A DNA stretch of 40,938 nucleotides. It comes from Chara braunii (taxonomy: Eukaryota > Streptophyta > Charophyceae > Charales > Characeae). Under the pieces are notes generated by a model. It was not told where the DNA came from. It did no database searches and saw nothing but the letters and a program-made list of their open reading frames with translations. Location of the stretch: positions 119,857-160,794 of the forward strand of contig BFEA01000384.1 in assembly GCA_003427395.1 (NCBI GenBank), in the 5' to 3' direction. Position numbers and translations under genes: made by a program. Numbering within the stretch: the stretch's first letter is position 1; the number at the start of each line of letters is the position of its first letter. Of the stretch, positions 28,844 to 38,705 are shown one piece after another.

Positions 28844-31268
28844 CTACGCTCTGAGTGGAAAGCAGAAGCTAGACTTGTCTCAAAACATAAGTCTTGAGCA
28901 CGAAATCACCTATGGAAGAATCGGATTATTTCCTACTAACATATGGGTGAGAATCAAGACTTACATTAGACCAAATCACAAGTGTTGAGCATGAGATCAT
29001 CCATAGGAGAATCTGAGCATCACCTACTAGCACGGGAGTGAAAAGCAAGAGTTGAAGTAGCCCAAAAGCAAGAGTTGAAGTAGCCCAAATCACAAGGATT
29101 GATTATGAGATCATCCATAGAAGAATCGGAGCATCTCCTACTAGCATATGAGTGGAAAGCAAGAGTTACACTAGACTATATCACAAGATTTGAGCAAGAT
29201 ATCAACCATGAAAGAATCGGAGCATCACCTACTAGTATGTGAGTGAAATGCAAGAGTTACACTAGATATATTACAAGATTTGAGCAAGAGATCATCCATG
29301 AAAGAATCGGAGCATCACCTACTAGTGTGTGAGTGAAATGCAAGAGTTGAAGTAGCCCAAATCACAAGAATTGAGCATGGGATCATCCATAGAAGAATCA
29401 GAGCACCACCTACTAGTGTTTGAGTGAAGTGCAAGAATTTAGGTAACCCAAATCACCAATATTGAACATGAGATAATCCATAGAAGAATCGGAGCACTAC
29501 CTACTAGTGTGTGAGTGAAAAACAAGATTTGAGTTGCACTAGGCTATATCACAAGATTTGAGCAAGAGATCATCCATGAAAGAATCAGAGCATCACCTAC
29601 TAGTATGTGAGTGAAATGCAAGATATACACTAGACCAAATCACAAATATTGAGCATAAGACCATCCGTGAAAGAATCGGAGCATCACCTACTAAGTGTGT
29701 GAGTGAAATGCAAGAGTTACATTAGGCTATATCACAAGAATTGAACATAAGACCATCAATGAAAGAATCGGAGCATCATCTAGTAGTATGTGAGCGAAAT
29801 GTAAGATCTACACTAAACCATGAATGAAAGTATCGGAGCATCAATGAAAGTATCGGAGCATCAATGAAAGTATTGAGCATAAGACCATCCATGAAAGAAT
29901 GGGAGCATTGCCTACTAGTGTGTGAGTGAAATGCAAGAGTTACACTATGCTCTATTACAAGAATTGAGCATAAGACCATCCATGAAAGAATCGGAGCATC
30001 ACCTACTAGTATGTGAGTGAAATGCAAGAGTTGAAGTAACCCAAATCACAAAAACTGAACATGAGATCATCCATAGAAGAATCGGAGCACTACCTACAAG
30101 TGTGTGAGTGCAAAACAAGAGTTACATTAGGCTATATCACAAGATTTTAGCAAGAGATCATCCATGGAAAAGTCGGAGGATCTCATGCTAGCATGTGAGT
30201 GCAAAGCAAGATCTACACTAGGCCAAATCACAAGTATTGAGCATGAGATCATCCATGAAAGAATCGGAGCATCTCCTACCAGCATGTGAGTGAAATGCAA
30301 GAGTCACACTAGGCTATATCACAAGATTTGAGCAAGAGATCATCCATGGAAGAATCAGAGGATCTCCTACGAGCATGCGAGTGAAAAGCAAGATCTACAC
30401 TAGGCCAAATCACAAGTATTGAGCACGAGATCATCCATGAAAGAATCAGAGCATTTCCTACTAGCATGTGAGTGAAATGCAAGAGTCACACTAGGCTATA
30501 TCACAAGATTTTAGCAAGAGATCATTCATGGAAGAATCGGAGGATCTCCTACTAGCATGCGAGTGAAAAGCAAGATCTACACTAGGCCAAATCACGAGTA
30601 TTGAGCATGAGATAATCCATGAAAGAATCACAACATCTCCTACTAGTGTGTGAGTGAAATGCAAGAGTTGACAAAAATTGAACATGAGATCATTCATAGA
30701 AGAATCGGAGCACTACCTACTAGTGTGTGAGTAAAAAACAAGAGTTCGAGTAGCCCAAATCACAAGTGTTGAGCATGAGATCATCCATGAAAGAATCGGA
30801 GCATCTCCTACTAGTGTGTGAGTGAAATGCAAGAGTTGACAAGAATTGAACATGAGATCATCCATAGAAGAATCGGAGCACTACCTACTAGTGTGTGAGT
30901 AAAAAACTAGAGTTCGCTTAACCCAAATCACAGTGTTGAGCATGAGATCATCCATAAAAGAATCGGAGCATCACCTACTAGTGTGTGAGTGAAATGCAAG
31001 AGTTGAACTAGGCTATATCACAAGATTTGAGCAAGAGATCATCCATGAAAGAATCAGAGGATCTCCTACTAGCATGTGAGTGAAAAACAAGATCTACACT
31101 AGGCGAAATCACAATGAGCATGAGATCATCCATGAAAGAATCGGAGCACTACCTATTAGTGTGTGAGTGAAAAACAAGAGTTTGAGTAACCTAAATCACA
31201 AGTATTGAACATGAGATCATCCATGAAAGAATCGGAGCACTAGTGTGTGAGTGAAAAACAAGAGTTTG
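28844..31268. repeat. Tandem array class 3: about 91-bp unit, about 26 copies
   Basis: Consensus pieces are gtgagtgaaatgcaagagtt, then a variable cacta(g)gc(t/c)a segment, (a/t)atcacaag, ttgagca(a/t)gagatcatccat, gaaagaatcggagcatcacc and tactagtgt. The period is about 91 with indels. Two flavours (aggctatatcacaagatttgagcaag and aggccaaatcacaagtattgagcatg) alternate between about 30120 and 30620, giving dimers of about 182 bp. A local 20-bp expansion (caatgaaagtatcggagcat) lies at 29821-29870. No reading frame survives. The array ends within a unit at the GAA microsatellite. Confidence 0.93.
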
Positions 31269-31271
31269 AGT

Positions 31272-31381
31272 AGCCCATTGGGAAGAAGATGGTGAAGAAG
31301 AAGAAGAGGAAGAGGAAGAAGAAGAAGAAGAAGAGGAGGAAGAAGAAAAGATGAAGAAGAAGAAGAAGAAGAAGAAGAAAA
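31272..31381. repeat. (GAA)n-type trinucleotide microsatellite
   Basis: Purine-only GAA, GAG and GAT triplets begin inside a class 3 repeat unit (after agcccattgg) and end at 31381. Poly-Ser and poly-Lys ORFs on the two strands are artefacts. Confidence 0.95.
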
Positions 31382-32675
31382 GTAGCATCCTCTTCCTTCC
31401 ACTCACCTTGTTAATGTCTTGGAGATGGAGTCTCAATCTTGACGAGGCTTCTTCCTCCTTGCACAAACACCTTTTTGGCTATGTTCTCCTCCTTCAAGCC
31501 TCTCTCTTTCCTCTCTCACTTTCTCCCAAGTTACCACAAGCTCCAATCACCATAGCTATGGAGTCCTCCCCTCTAGGAGGGCTAATGGGACTCCCTCTAG
31601 CCTCGCTCTCTTCCTCACACCCAGGGGGCTATGGCGGATCACCTCCCTAGGGCCAGCCTCACTACCACTAGTCTCTAAAGCTCCTCTCCCTAGCTAATGG
31701 CCTCCAACAAGCTCCTAAACTGGCATGGGCTCCCCTCTCCTCTCTCCAAGTGAAAGAGTGCTCCTATGAGCTCACTTGGGCAGCATGGGCACTCCTCATG
31801 CAATTGTGAAAGTGGCGAACTGAATTCCCAGCTTATGTAGGCTGAAACCAGCAGTCCGGCCAGCCCATGGGCCTCCTCATGTGCCTTGAGGTGAAGCGAG
31901 GTATCCCCAAGGCAAAATTCCCCCACTAGGCCCTTTCAGAGGTATCTGGGCCTCTTTTTGGCCAAGTACATGCAATCCGAGTGGTTCGTACGAACTTGGA
32001 TTGCCTCTTGGCCTACTTCGGCCTCCTTTTGACCTCACAAATGCTGCCCCTTGAAAGAAAAAGGCCTAGTGGGTATTTTTCTTGATTTTTTCAGTTTGTA
32101 CCCCATTTTTGGTAGGCGGAGATATTTTTTCATAAAGCGGCACATTTTCAGCCTTGGATCTGGCTGAGATCCAAGGCCAACAATATTCCGTGCCACCCCC
32201 AAGTAACCCTTGCTTCAATTTTGAGCCCCTAAGTCCACTTTTTCAATTTTTGGTGCATCTGACTCTCTCTTTTGGCCAAATGCACAGTTTTGTCCCTTTC
32301 CTTCTTTTGTTTCTTTCCATTTTGGGCTGCCACCTCATTCCGGAGCTAGCCGTTTGGAGCTGGCCCACAAAAAACGGCTAGTTCCTCTCCACCATGAGAT
32401 CTAATCTCAGATCCATGGTCCAAAAGAAAACCGACGATTTCTCTTTTACATTTTTTCTCATTTTCTTCTTTTTAATTCAGATTTTATTGAGATATGGGCC
32501 TAAGGGTCATATCTCTGCGATCCGGATTGCCCTCTCTCATTCTCGGAGGGATGTGGTCATAGTTGGGACTTGCCAGTCCTTACTGTGCAGGTTCCAATAG
32601 GCCGGCACACTCTTCTCCACTCTTTTTTCCCTTTTTGTCTCATTCTTCCTCCCTTTTTTCTCATTTTTCTTTCTC
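31382..32675. other. No supported gene
   Basis: Pyrimidine-rich with only short ORFs. The phrase caccatagctatgg at about 31547 resembles caccatagccatgg at about 14409, and both are followed by short Ala/Pro/Leu-rich reading frames, so they may share an ancestral repeat. No other feature is seen. Confidence 0.4.
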
Positions 32676-32795
32676 TTTCTTTTATTTTAGTTGTGGCAAG
32701 TGTCAAACTGCTGTGCACCCTCTTTTTAGGCCTTGTTTCTTTTATTTTAGTTGTGACAAGTGTCAAACTGCTGTGCACTCTCTTTTTAGGCCTTG
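32676..32795. repeat. 60-bp tandem duplication
   Basis: Two units with exact 60-base spacing (32676-32735, 32736-32795) differ at two or three positions. The unit contains tttattttagttgtg, gcaagtgtcaaactgctgtg and ctctttttaggccttg. Confidence 0.95.
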
Positions 32796-33539
32796 GGACC
32801 TCATTCATAACTTGATTCATGGCTGGTAAAAATTGGCCGTTATATCTCGGATTACAACAATGGCACCCCCATGCTCCTAGGGGGTTCCATTTTACCTCTG
32901 TTTGTCCAATTTTGAGCCCCTTTTGCTTCAATTTTCTAAGGACAGCCTTTTTCTCATGTTGGGCCTCTTGAGGCTCTATTTTGTCATGCCTAGCTAGTCC
33001 GAGATATCCCGGACTGCTGGGCAGTCCTCCCAACACCATTATTTTACTTTCTTTTCTTCCCATGACTCTCCCACTTGCCCCCCACTAGTGTTTGCACTAG
33101 TGGTGCTAAATTTTCCCACCGTCTAGATCCTTGATCTTGACGGTGCCGTTTGCTTGCACAATTATTCCTTGTGCTTACTTATGGTTCACTTGGGACATCT
33201 CAAGTCCCCGCCACTTTCCTCCGTACTAGTTCCGTTTTCTTGTCCCGCCGGTGGTCCTGCCGGCACGTGTCTCGTTTTTAGACTTTTATTATTTGGGCCC
33301 ACTTGGTCCTCGGCAACATCCCGGATGTTGTCCCATTTTTATTTTTGGGCCCCCCTAGCCTTTGGTTGTCCCATCATCTCTACATGTGTGCCGATTTTTC
33401 TAGGTCGTGAGATCTGATCTCACAGTTGCCTTTTACCGTCTCCATTTGCCCCATGCCGAAATTGCTCCTTTCTAGCCTTTCGGGTTTTCCGTGGCTCATT
33501 TTCCCTTAGTCTAGGCACCCCCGTGCAGTCCGTTATTTC

Positions 33540-33860
33540 TCGGGCTGCAGTCATGGCCATTTTCCTAGTCCCACAACCCCACAACTTGCCCCATGCTAAA
33601 AGAAAATGAAGCGTTAAATTTCTAAGTGCATCTGGGCTCAGTATTGGCTCCGGATGCACCTAAAACATGTGTTTCCCCTTCCCCATGCAGCTCGTTGCAA
33701 CTCGGACTGCAATAGGGGTCAATTCCGTAGCCTCAATGCCCCACAACTAGCCCCCACTCAAAAGGAAAGGAAACGACTAACTCCCAAGTGCATCCGGACT
33801 CAATTTTGGCTCCGGATGCAACTAAAACATGTGTTTCTCCTTCCCCTTGTAGTCCGTTTT
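33540..33860. repeat. 162-bp tandem duplication with partial third copy
   Basis: aagtgcatc(t/c)ggactca begins at 33624 and again at 33786, spacing 162. Each is followed by ttggctccggatgca, (c/a)ctaaaacatgtgtttc and ccttcccc. A weaker third copy precedes them (from about 33540). Confidence 0.8.
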
Positions 33861-34153
33861 ATTTCGGTTGCATGGGGCCTCTTAGTTTTGGCCCTTCCTA
33901 TGCCCAAGGTACAGTCCGATATATCTCGGACTGCAATAATGGCCTTCTCATGCCCATGGGAGCTTCCTTTTACTCCTATTTTTCCCCTACAGTGGCCCCT
34001 CTTACTCCGATTTTCTCCCGGAGGCCTATTTTGCATATGAGGTCTCTTTTGACTATAATGCCTACCACTTCAAGTTTTCTTTACTTTTCTTTTTCCTTTT
34101 GGCCTCTCTGTTTGCTCCCACTAACGCTTGCACTAGTGGTGCTAATATTCTCG

Positions 34154-34179
34154 GTCGTCAAGATCTTGATCTTGACGAC
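34154..34179. repeat. Perfect 12-bp palindrome with 2-base spacer
   Basis: The arm gtcgtcaagatc (34154-34165) is complementary to gatcttgacgac (34168-34179). A less perfect version exists in the related block near 33117-33143. It could be a protein-binding palindrome or simply a feature of the repeat. Confidence 0.7.
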
Positions 34180-34622
34180 GCTCCTTGCTTTAATTATTTT
34201 TCCCTCATGCTGCTTCATAGCCCCATTGTCGAGGCATTCCCATGTCCCCGCCATTTGTCCCATGCTAGTTCCCGATAATTAGTCCCGCCGGCAGTCCCCG
34301 ACACTCGGTCCCGCCGGTGGTCCCCGACATATTTTGTCCCGGTTGCCATTATTTTTACTTAGTCCCACGTGGCCCCGGGTGCCTTCCCCCAAGGCGTCCC
34401 ACGTCCCTTGGGCGTTTGCCGCCCCCCCGGTGACCCATCTCGCTTGTCTTTCTTGCGCCTTGTGCGCCACAGTTCCTTTGGTCGCGGGGCTTCCAACCCA
34501 AGGCTCCCGTAGGTCGCCCGCATGTTGGGCCCATATTCTCTAGCTTCCCACGGCCTCCGGGCCGTCCATTTTTCGACTTCCTCATTCTTTTGTCGCTGCC
34601 CTGCCGCGCTTGCTGGTGAGTT

Positions 34623-34638
34623 CCCCCCCCCCCCCCCC
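34623..34638. repeat. C16 homopolymer
   Basis: Sixteen consecutive C. The minus strand is G16, and its length is likely to be unreliable in sequence data. Confidence 0.9.
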
Positions 34639-34869
34639 GGCATGATGCTATGTTCTATGTGACCTTGTTCTTGCTCCTATTCTCTTGTTGTCGCTGGTTT
34701 TTTCCTCATGTGGTTCTCAACCCAGGGCATCACTCCCTCCTCTGGCCTAATCCTTTTTCTTTTCTCTCTCTTTCTTCCTTTCTCGAGGTTTCTCAGTCGT
34801 GCACAATTTGTCTATATTCAGTCTCTCGAGTGATGGGAAGTTATTCGGGACCCACCAGTCCCGACACAT

Positions 34870-34900
34870 TCCCCCACTCATTCGCGATGTCCTCATCGCG
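34870..34900 (-). promoter_or_regulatory. Retroelement 3'-junction-like hairpin and purine tract, copy 1
   Basis: A 7-bp hairpin (cgcgatg, loop tcct, catcgcg at 34883-34900) lies next to a cccccactca tract. On the minus strand this reads hairpin, then gagtgggggaa, then tgt. A purine tract followed by TG suggests the end of an LTR element internal region, minus orientation. No pol sequence remains. Confidence 0.4.
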
Positions 34901-35084
34901 CACCAATTTCTTGTCAGTGGTTTGTGGAGGGATAGACGGGAGAGGAGGATGGAATGCCGTTGGTGGTTAGTTTGCCAGGGTCCGTTTTGTCTTTTCCTGT
35001 TCTTTTCTCGGGTTTCTTCTAGTCTTCAACCCTTGGGGCAGGGAGAGGTGTGTATAATTCAGGCTCTCCTCAGACCTCTTATGT

Positions 35085-35300
35085 CTCATCACTTTGAGAA
35101 CATCAAACCTCTTTTGTCTTGTTCATCACTCTTAGAACATCAAAACTCCTTTCGTCTCGTTCATCACCCTGAGAGCATCAACCTCCTTTCGTCTCGTTCA
35201 TCACCCTCAGAGCATCAACCTCCTTTCGTCTCGTTCATCAACCTCAGAGCATCAAACCTTCTTTTGTCTCGTTCATTACCCGAAGTACATCAAGTCTCCC
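35085..35300. repeat. 37-38-bp tandem repeat, about six units
   Basis: Units of tcgttcatcaccctgagagc followed by atcaacctcctttcgtc. Internal units are nearly identical and the outer ones are more diverged. A Ser/His/Leu-rich ORF through it is a translation of the repeat. Confidence 0.9.
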
Positions 35301-35639
35301 TTCAACTTTCTCGTTTTTGGTGCCTCTGCTTTTCCCCCGAGCCTTGTCATCCCAAGCGCCCTTTGGCTGAATTTTCTTCCATCCCGTGCCAACCAGGTCC
35401 CTTTTTCGGCTTCCGTCACCCTTAATGCCTCTTCTACTTCGACTTTTCGGTTCGTGCAATCCATACCTCCCGCCATTCTTTTCTCGGTCTCATGCTCAGC
35501 CAAATTCACATGTATTTTCCCCGGATCATTTTTCTCGGCTTTTTTCTAGCCCTGCCAATTCCACATACATGTCACCCTCATTCGTCCTTTCTTGCACCCA
35601 AGCTCAATTAATTTCATATGCACGTTACTTAGTCCATCT

Positions 35640-36040
35640 TATATGCATATTTCTTCTGGACACCTTGCCAGACCTTTCTTAAGCCCATGCAAAGTCAATT
35701 ACATATCTATTTCTCTTCTCGACATCTTGCCAGGCCTTTTCTCAAGCCTATGCAAAGTCAATTACTCATCCATTTCTCTTATAGACATCTTGCCAGACCT
35801 TTCTCAAGCCCACGCAAAGTCAATTATACAACCATTTCTCTTCTGGACATCTTGCCAGACCTTTTCTCAAGCCCATGCAAAGTCAATTATACAACCATTT
35901 CTGTTATGGACATCTTGCCAGGCCTTTACTCAAGCCCATGCAAAGTCAATTACTCATCCATTTCTCTTCTGGACATCTTGCCAGGCCTTTTCTCAAGCTC
36001 GTGCAAAGTCAATTATACAACCATTTCTCTTCTGCATGCT
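35640..36040. repeat. 63-bp tandem repeat, about 6.5 units
   Basis: The unit contains gcaaagtcaattatacaacc, atttctcttctggacatctt and gccagaccttttctcaagc. Lengths of 62 and 63 occur because ctttctc and cttttctc alternate, so repeats are read in two overlapping plus-strand frames (21-residue units such as QSQLLIHFSS and SIIQPFLFWTSCQ). These ORFs are incidental to the repeat. Confidence 0.93.
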
Positions 36041-36061
36041 TTTTCATCGGTAGATGGCACA

Positions 36062-36097
36062 CCTTCCCCCCACTCAAAATGCGATGTCCTCATCGCA
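36062..36097 (-). promoter_or_regulatory. Retroelement 3'-junction-like hairpin and purine tract, copy 2
   Basis: The same arrangement as at 34870-34900: a 7-bp hairpin (tgcgatg, loop tcct, catcgca) at 36080-36097 next to an accttccccccactca tract. On the minus strand the tract reads gagtggggggaagg followed by tgtgcc. The outer hairpin pair is T-A here and C-G in copy 1. If this is an LTR start, the 63-bp tandem repeats lie inside the LTR. Confidence 0.4.
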
Positions 36098-36414
36098 CGA
36101 CTGGTTCTCACTTGGAGGTACGCAGACCTTGCCTTGCCAACTGAGTAGACCGATGTCGGCCCATCAGTCCCAAAAAGGAAGGGTGATTAGTCCTCCCCCT
36201 GCTGATAACTCACCTCATCCCCTACCCTTGTCCGACGGCCACTTCTCTGGTGATGGGCATCGTCATTGAGGTGTTTCCTCGCATCTGTGAGGCGGGTCCA
36301 ATCCACGCCTCCCAGGACCCCATCATACCACAAGCGGCTCCCTCGCGAATCGTTCCTCCGAAGTGGTGTTTTCTTGGATCCGGCCTCTTCCTTTAAGAGA
36401 GTTGGGGCTCTCAA

Positions 36415-36780
36415 TTAGTCTGCGAGTGCAGTTACGAAGACTTCGCGGTTAGTCTCGGAACGGTTGTAATGATTCGGCAGGGCTGTTTCACTGGCCATGT
36501 GGTGGTTGCGGCTTCCACCCGGTACCACGCCTGATCCCTCCCTCTCGACAGTGCCGCTAAACTTAATGCGAGCAGCCTTTGTCCATTCCAAACGGTTGAG
36601 CCGCCCCTCTACGACATGGCGTGTGGTTGGGGAGAAAAAATGAGACTTAGGAAAATAATGGCTCTCTTGCCCGTTTGGCTCGACGCCCTTGACATTTAGG
36701 TTCTCAATATGAGGCGTAGTTTGAACTCTCCGACTAGAGCTCGTTGTCGGAGTTAGTTCCGGACGGCTAGCATCAATCAA
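36415..36780 (-). CDS. Unrecognised 121-aa ORF
   Basis: An open minus-strand frame, polar with many Arg, Ser and Thr (RPELTPTTSSSRRVQTTP; MASETALPNHYNRSETNRE). No motif, membrane segment or signal peptide. It lies in sequence with no other coding indication and could be a chance ORF. Listed because it is the longest frame between 36.1 and 38.2 kb. Confidence 0.15.
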   Translation of the reverse strand: MIDASRPELTPTTSSSRRVQTTPHIENLNVKGVEPNGQESHYFPKSHFFSPTTRHVVEGRLNRLEWTKAARIKFSGTVEREGSGVVPGGSRNHHMASETALPNHYNRSETNREVFVTALAD

Positions 36781-37463
36781 AGAGAAAGATGCCTTGGTCC
36801 TTCAACCCTTATCCTTCCTCGTGAGGGATAGGTCGCGCTGAGACTTTTCCTTGACGGGTAGAGGTCTTGGGGTTGCGGTGCATGCATCGCTATCCCCCTT
36901 ACATTGAGGCCCGAGGCTCAGAAAGAAGGGAAAACTCAATCTCTTGCTATTTCCGTGGTCAGCCCGACGACCTTTCATCAAATCGCCTAGGGTCCCTTGA
37001 CTTATGCAATGCAATATTCAATCCTCAATCACTCGATCCAATGCCATTTCCAGTCCTTTCTCACAGCTGATTCTCATGGCTGGTATGACATCCTCTCATC
37101 AACAAGGCCACCCCACGTGACCGATCTGGTGGTCGCTCTTTCAATAGCCATTTCTCAAGACCGACCCTTCGGCCCACCTTCAATCCTCAATTTTCACATT
37201 CCTGAATATCCAATCCTTATGACCGTCCCAACAGTCTATGCCCTTCTTGTCTTGAGATTCGACCTTTCTTTATCCTGCCCTTCTCATTCCAAGATATCAT
37301 TCTCTTTCATCCATCTTCATGGCTATTTCAATGACCGACCCACCGGCCTTTTCCATCTCACATTGCTCATTCCAGCTCATTTTCAATCAACGTTTCTCAA
37401 TCAATTATGCAGGGGACCCCAGTGCCTATTTCCAAAGAAATGACCCTTGTCAGGGGCCATTTT
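36781..37463. other. No supported gene
   Basis: Pyrimidine-rich, with recurring words such as cattctca, tcaatcctcaat and gaccgaccc that suggest an old degenerate repeat. Overlapping ORFs are short and unrecognised. Confidence 0.4.
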
Positions 37464-37623
37464 CGAACAACCTGGTTAGGGTCGTTTTTTTCCATTCTCA
37501 AATCGAACAGCCTGGTTAGGGCCATTCCTTTCCATTCTCAAGTCTAATAGCCTGATTATGGCCATTCCTTTCCATTCGCAAGTCGAACAGCCTGGTTAGG
37601 GTCATTCCTTTCCATTCTCAATG
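37464..37623. repeat. 40-bp tandem repeat, four units
   Basis: Four consecutive 40-base units starting at 37464, 37504, 37544 and 37584: cgaacagcctggttagggcc then attcctttccattctcaagt. They differ at few positions. Confidence 0.95.
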
Positions 37624-38276
37624 TTAGCGCCCGAGGGGGTGGGCCTTGAGGACACGGATTCCATCTCTGTCTCGGAGGTTAGAAGGTGGCCATCTCTTTT
37701 CGGTTTTCTCCGTGCGGTTTCCTTCATCCATTCTCAAGGCAATTTATTATTCAAGCATACATCCGACTTAGCGTCTAGTATTTGAGTTGGGGCTCGCGAC
37801 CCCAAGCAGCCCTAGCCTACCGGTCGTTCAACCATAGCAAAAGACCGGGGCACCCCCTCTATTTTCACTCTTTCTGGTTTATCAGCTCTTGGCTATTTTC
37901 AGACTCGTTCAAACTCAATTGGATTAGGCTCCTAGGGAAGGAGTGTTCTTCACGCCCCTTAACCCATAGGTTCCCTAACCTCTCTTGTACTCGACTAACA
38001 TTCACGTCTTGCTTTGCTCGTCAATCTGTACTCACAGCTTCTCTTCCCAATTAGTCTCATCCCATGCCCTGTGTCATTGTCTTGTCTACAAACTTTCGAA
38101 GGTAGCTCAGCCAAAAAGTAGCCTGAAAATACTTTCTTCTAACCCATCGTGACTCAGTCTTAGCTAGTCCTTTTTATCCCACATTCCTCACAAACTTATT
38201 TATACTATACAAACCCTGTCATTCCATAATTGCAAGAAAAGGAAATCACAATTTCTTGTCCAACACTTTACAACAT
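37624..38276. other. No supported gene
   Basis: No ORF, tRNA or tandem repeat of note. A 90-aa plus-strand frame (37782-38054) has no recognisable features. Confidence 0.4.
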
Positions 38277-38654
38277 CTAATCCCTATTGCTGTCATGTGC
38301 CCCAACTCGCTCGATTTCTTGCTCGTCCTGTCTTTCTGCTGGCTCTTTAACCCTTAGGTCGGAGGCCATGATTTCTCTTCTCCTCCTCGCAATCTCTCGT
38401 AACTCCATCTCACTGTAGAAATCCAATAGTGTGGCCACCACCTTTGCCTTCGCGAGTTCCCGGGTTTGGATAATCCACTCATGTTTGATCACACTGAGCC
38501 ATTGTTGAAACCAATGGCTGGGCGTTGGCCCAAACTCATCCTCCCATCTGAAGGCCCCTTCGCGTGGCTGGTGTATCGGGGGCCGGGAGAAAATCGGAGT
38601 AGGAGGGGCTACTGTGGCAGAGCAATAGAGGTAAAGGGAAGCTCTCATGGGCAT
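38277..38654 (-). CDS. Unrecognised 125-aa ORF, helical C-terminal part
   Basis: The first 30 residues (MPMRASLYLYCSATVAP) fall in a repeat shared with 33899-34030 and are probably not part of an original protein. From about residue 33 (REGAFRWEDEFGPTPSHWFQ) to the end the composition is protein-like and predicted helical (ELAKAKVVATLLDFYSEMEL; REIARRRREIMASDL), with a charged end. No family recognised. The Trp-rich start followed by long amphipathic helices would suit a retroelement capsid fragment, but that is only an impression. Confidence 0.3.
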   Translation of the reverse strand: MPMRASLYLYCSATVAPPTPIFSRPPIHQPREGAFRWEDEFGPTPSHWFQQWLSVIKHEWIIQTRELAKAKVVATLLDFYSEMELREIARRRREIMASDLRVKEPAERQDEQEIERVGAHDSNRD

Positions 38655-38705
38655 GAGGAAGCCATTATTGCAGTCTGAGATATAACGGACTGCACCATGG
38701 GCATA
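38570..38705 (-). repeat. Inverted copy of 33899-34030
   Basis: The minus strand here matches the plus strand at 33899-34030: tatgcccat(g)ggt, cagtccg(t/a)tatatctc, gactgcaataatggc, ctcatgcccatg, agcttcc(c/t)tttac, and actccgattttctcccgg. Similarity is about 80 percent. The two lie 4.6 kb apart in opposite orientation. Confidence 0.8.

Larger units (their letters stand above)
33075..34310. repeat. Duplicated blocks about 1.03 kb apart
   Basis: The segment at about 33075-33290 is matched by about 34110-34310. Both contain cccccacta, gcttgcactagtggtgcta, a (g)tc(a/t)agatc(c)ttgatcttgacg palindrome, attatt(c/t)(c/t)(t/c)c, and later cccgccgg(t/c)(g/a)gtcc. Similarity is about 70 percent with indels. 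They are interpreted as two diverged copies of an unnamed repeat. Confidence 0.6.

Noticed and set aside
23367-31268. CRISPR-like array
   Set aside because: The whole unit repeats with no unique spacers, the unit is 91-93 bp, and the surroundings are eukaryotic.
31217-31466. Poly-Ser minus-strand ORFs
   Set aside because: Translation of the GAA microsatellite.
33654-34282. Overlapping ORFs of 128 and 164 aa
   Set aside because: They run through the 162-bp duplication and the shared palindromic repeat. They are translations of repeats without protein features.
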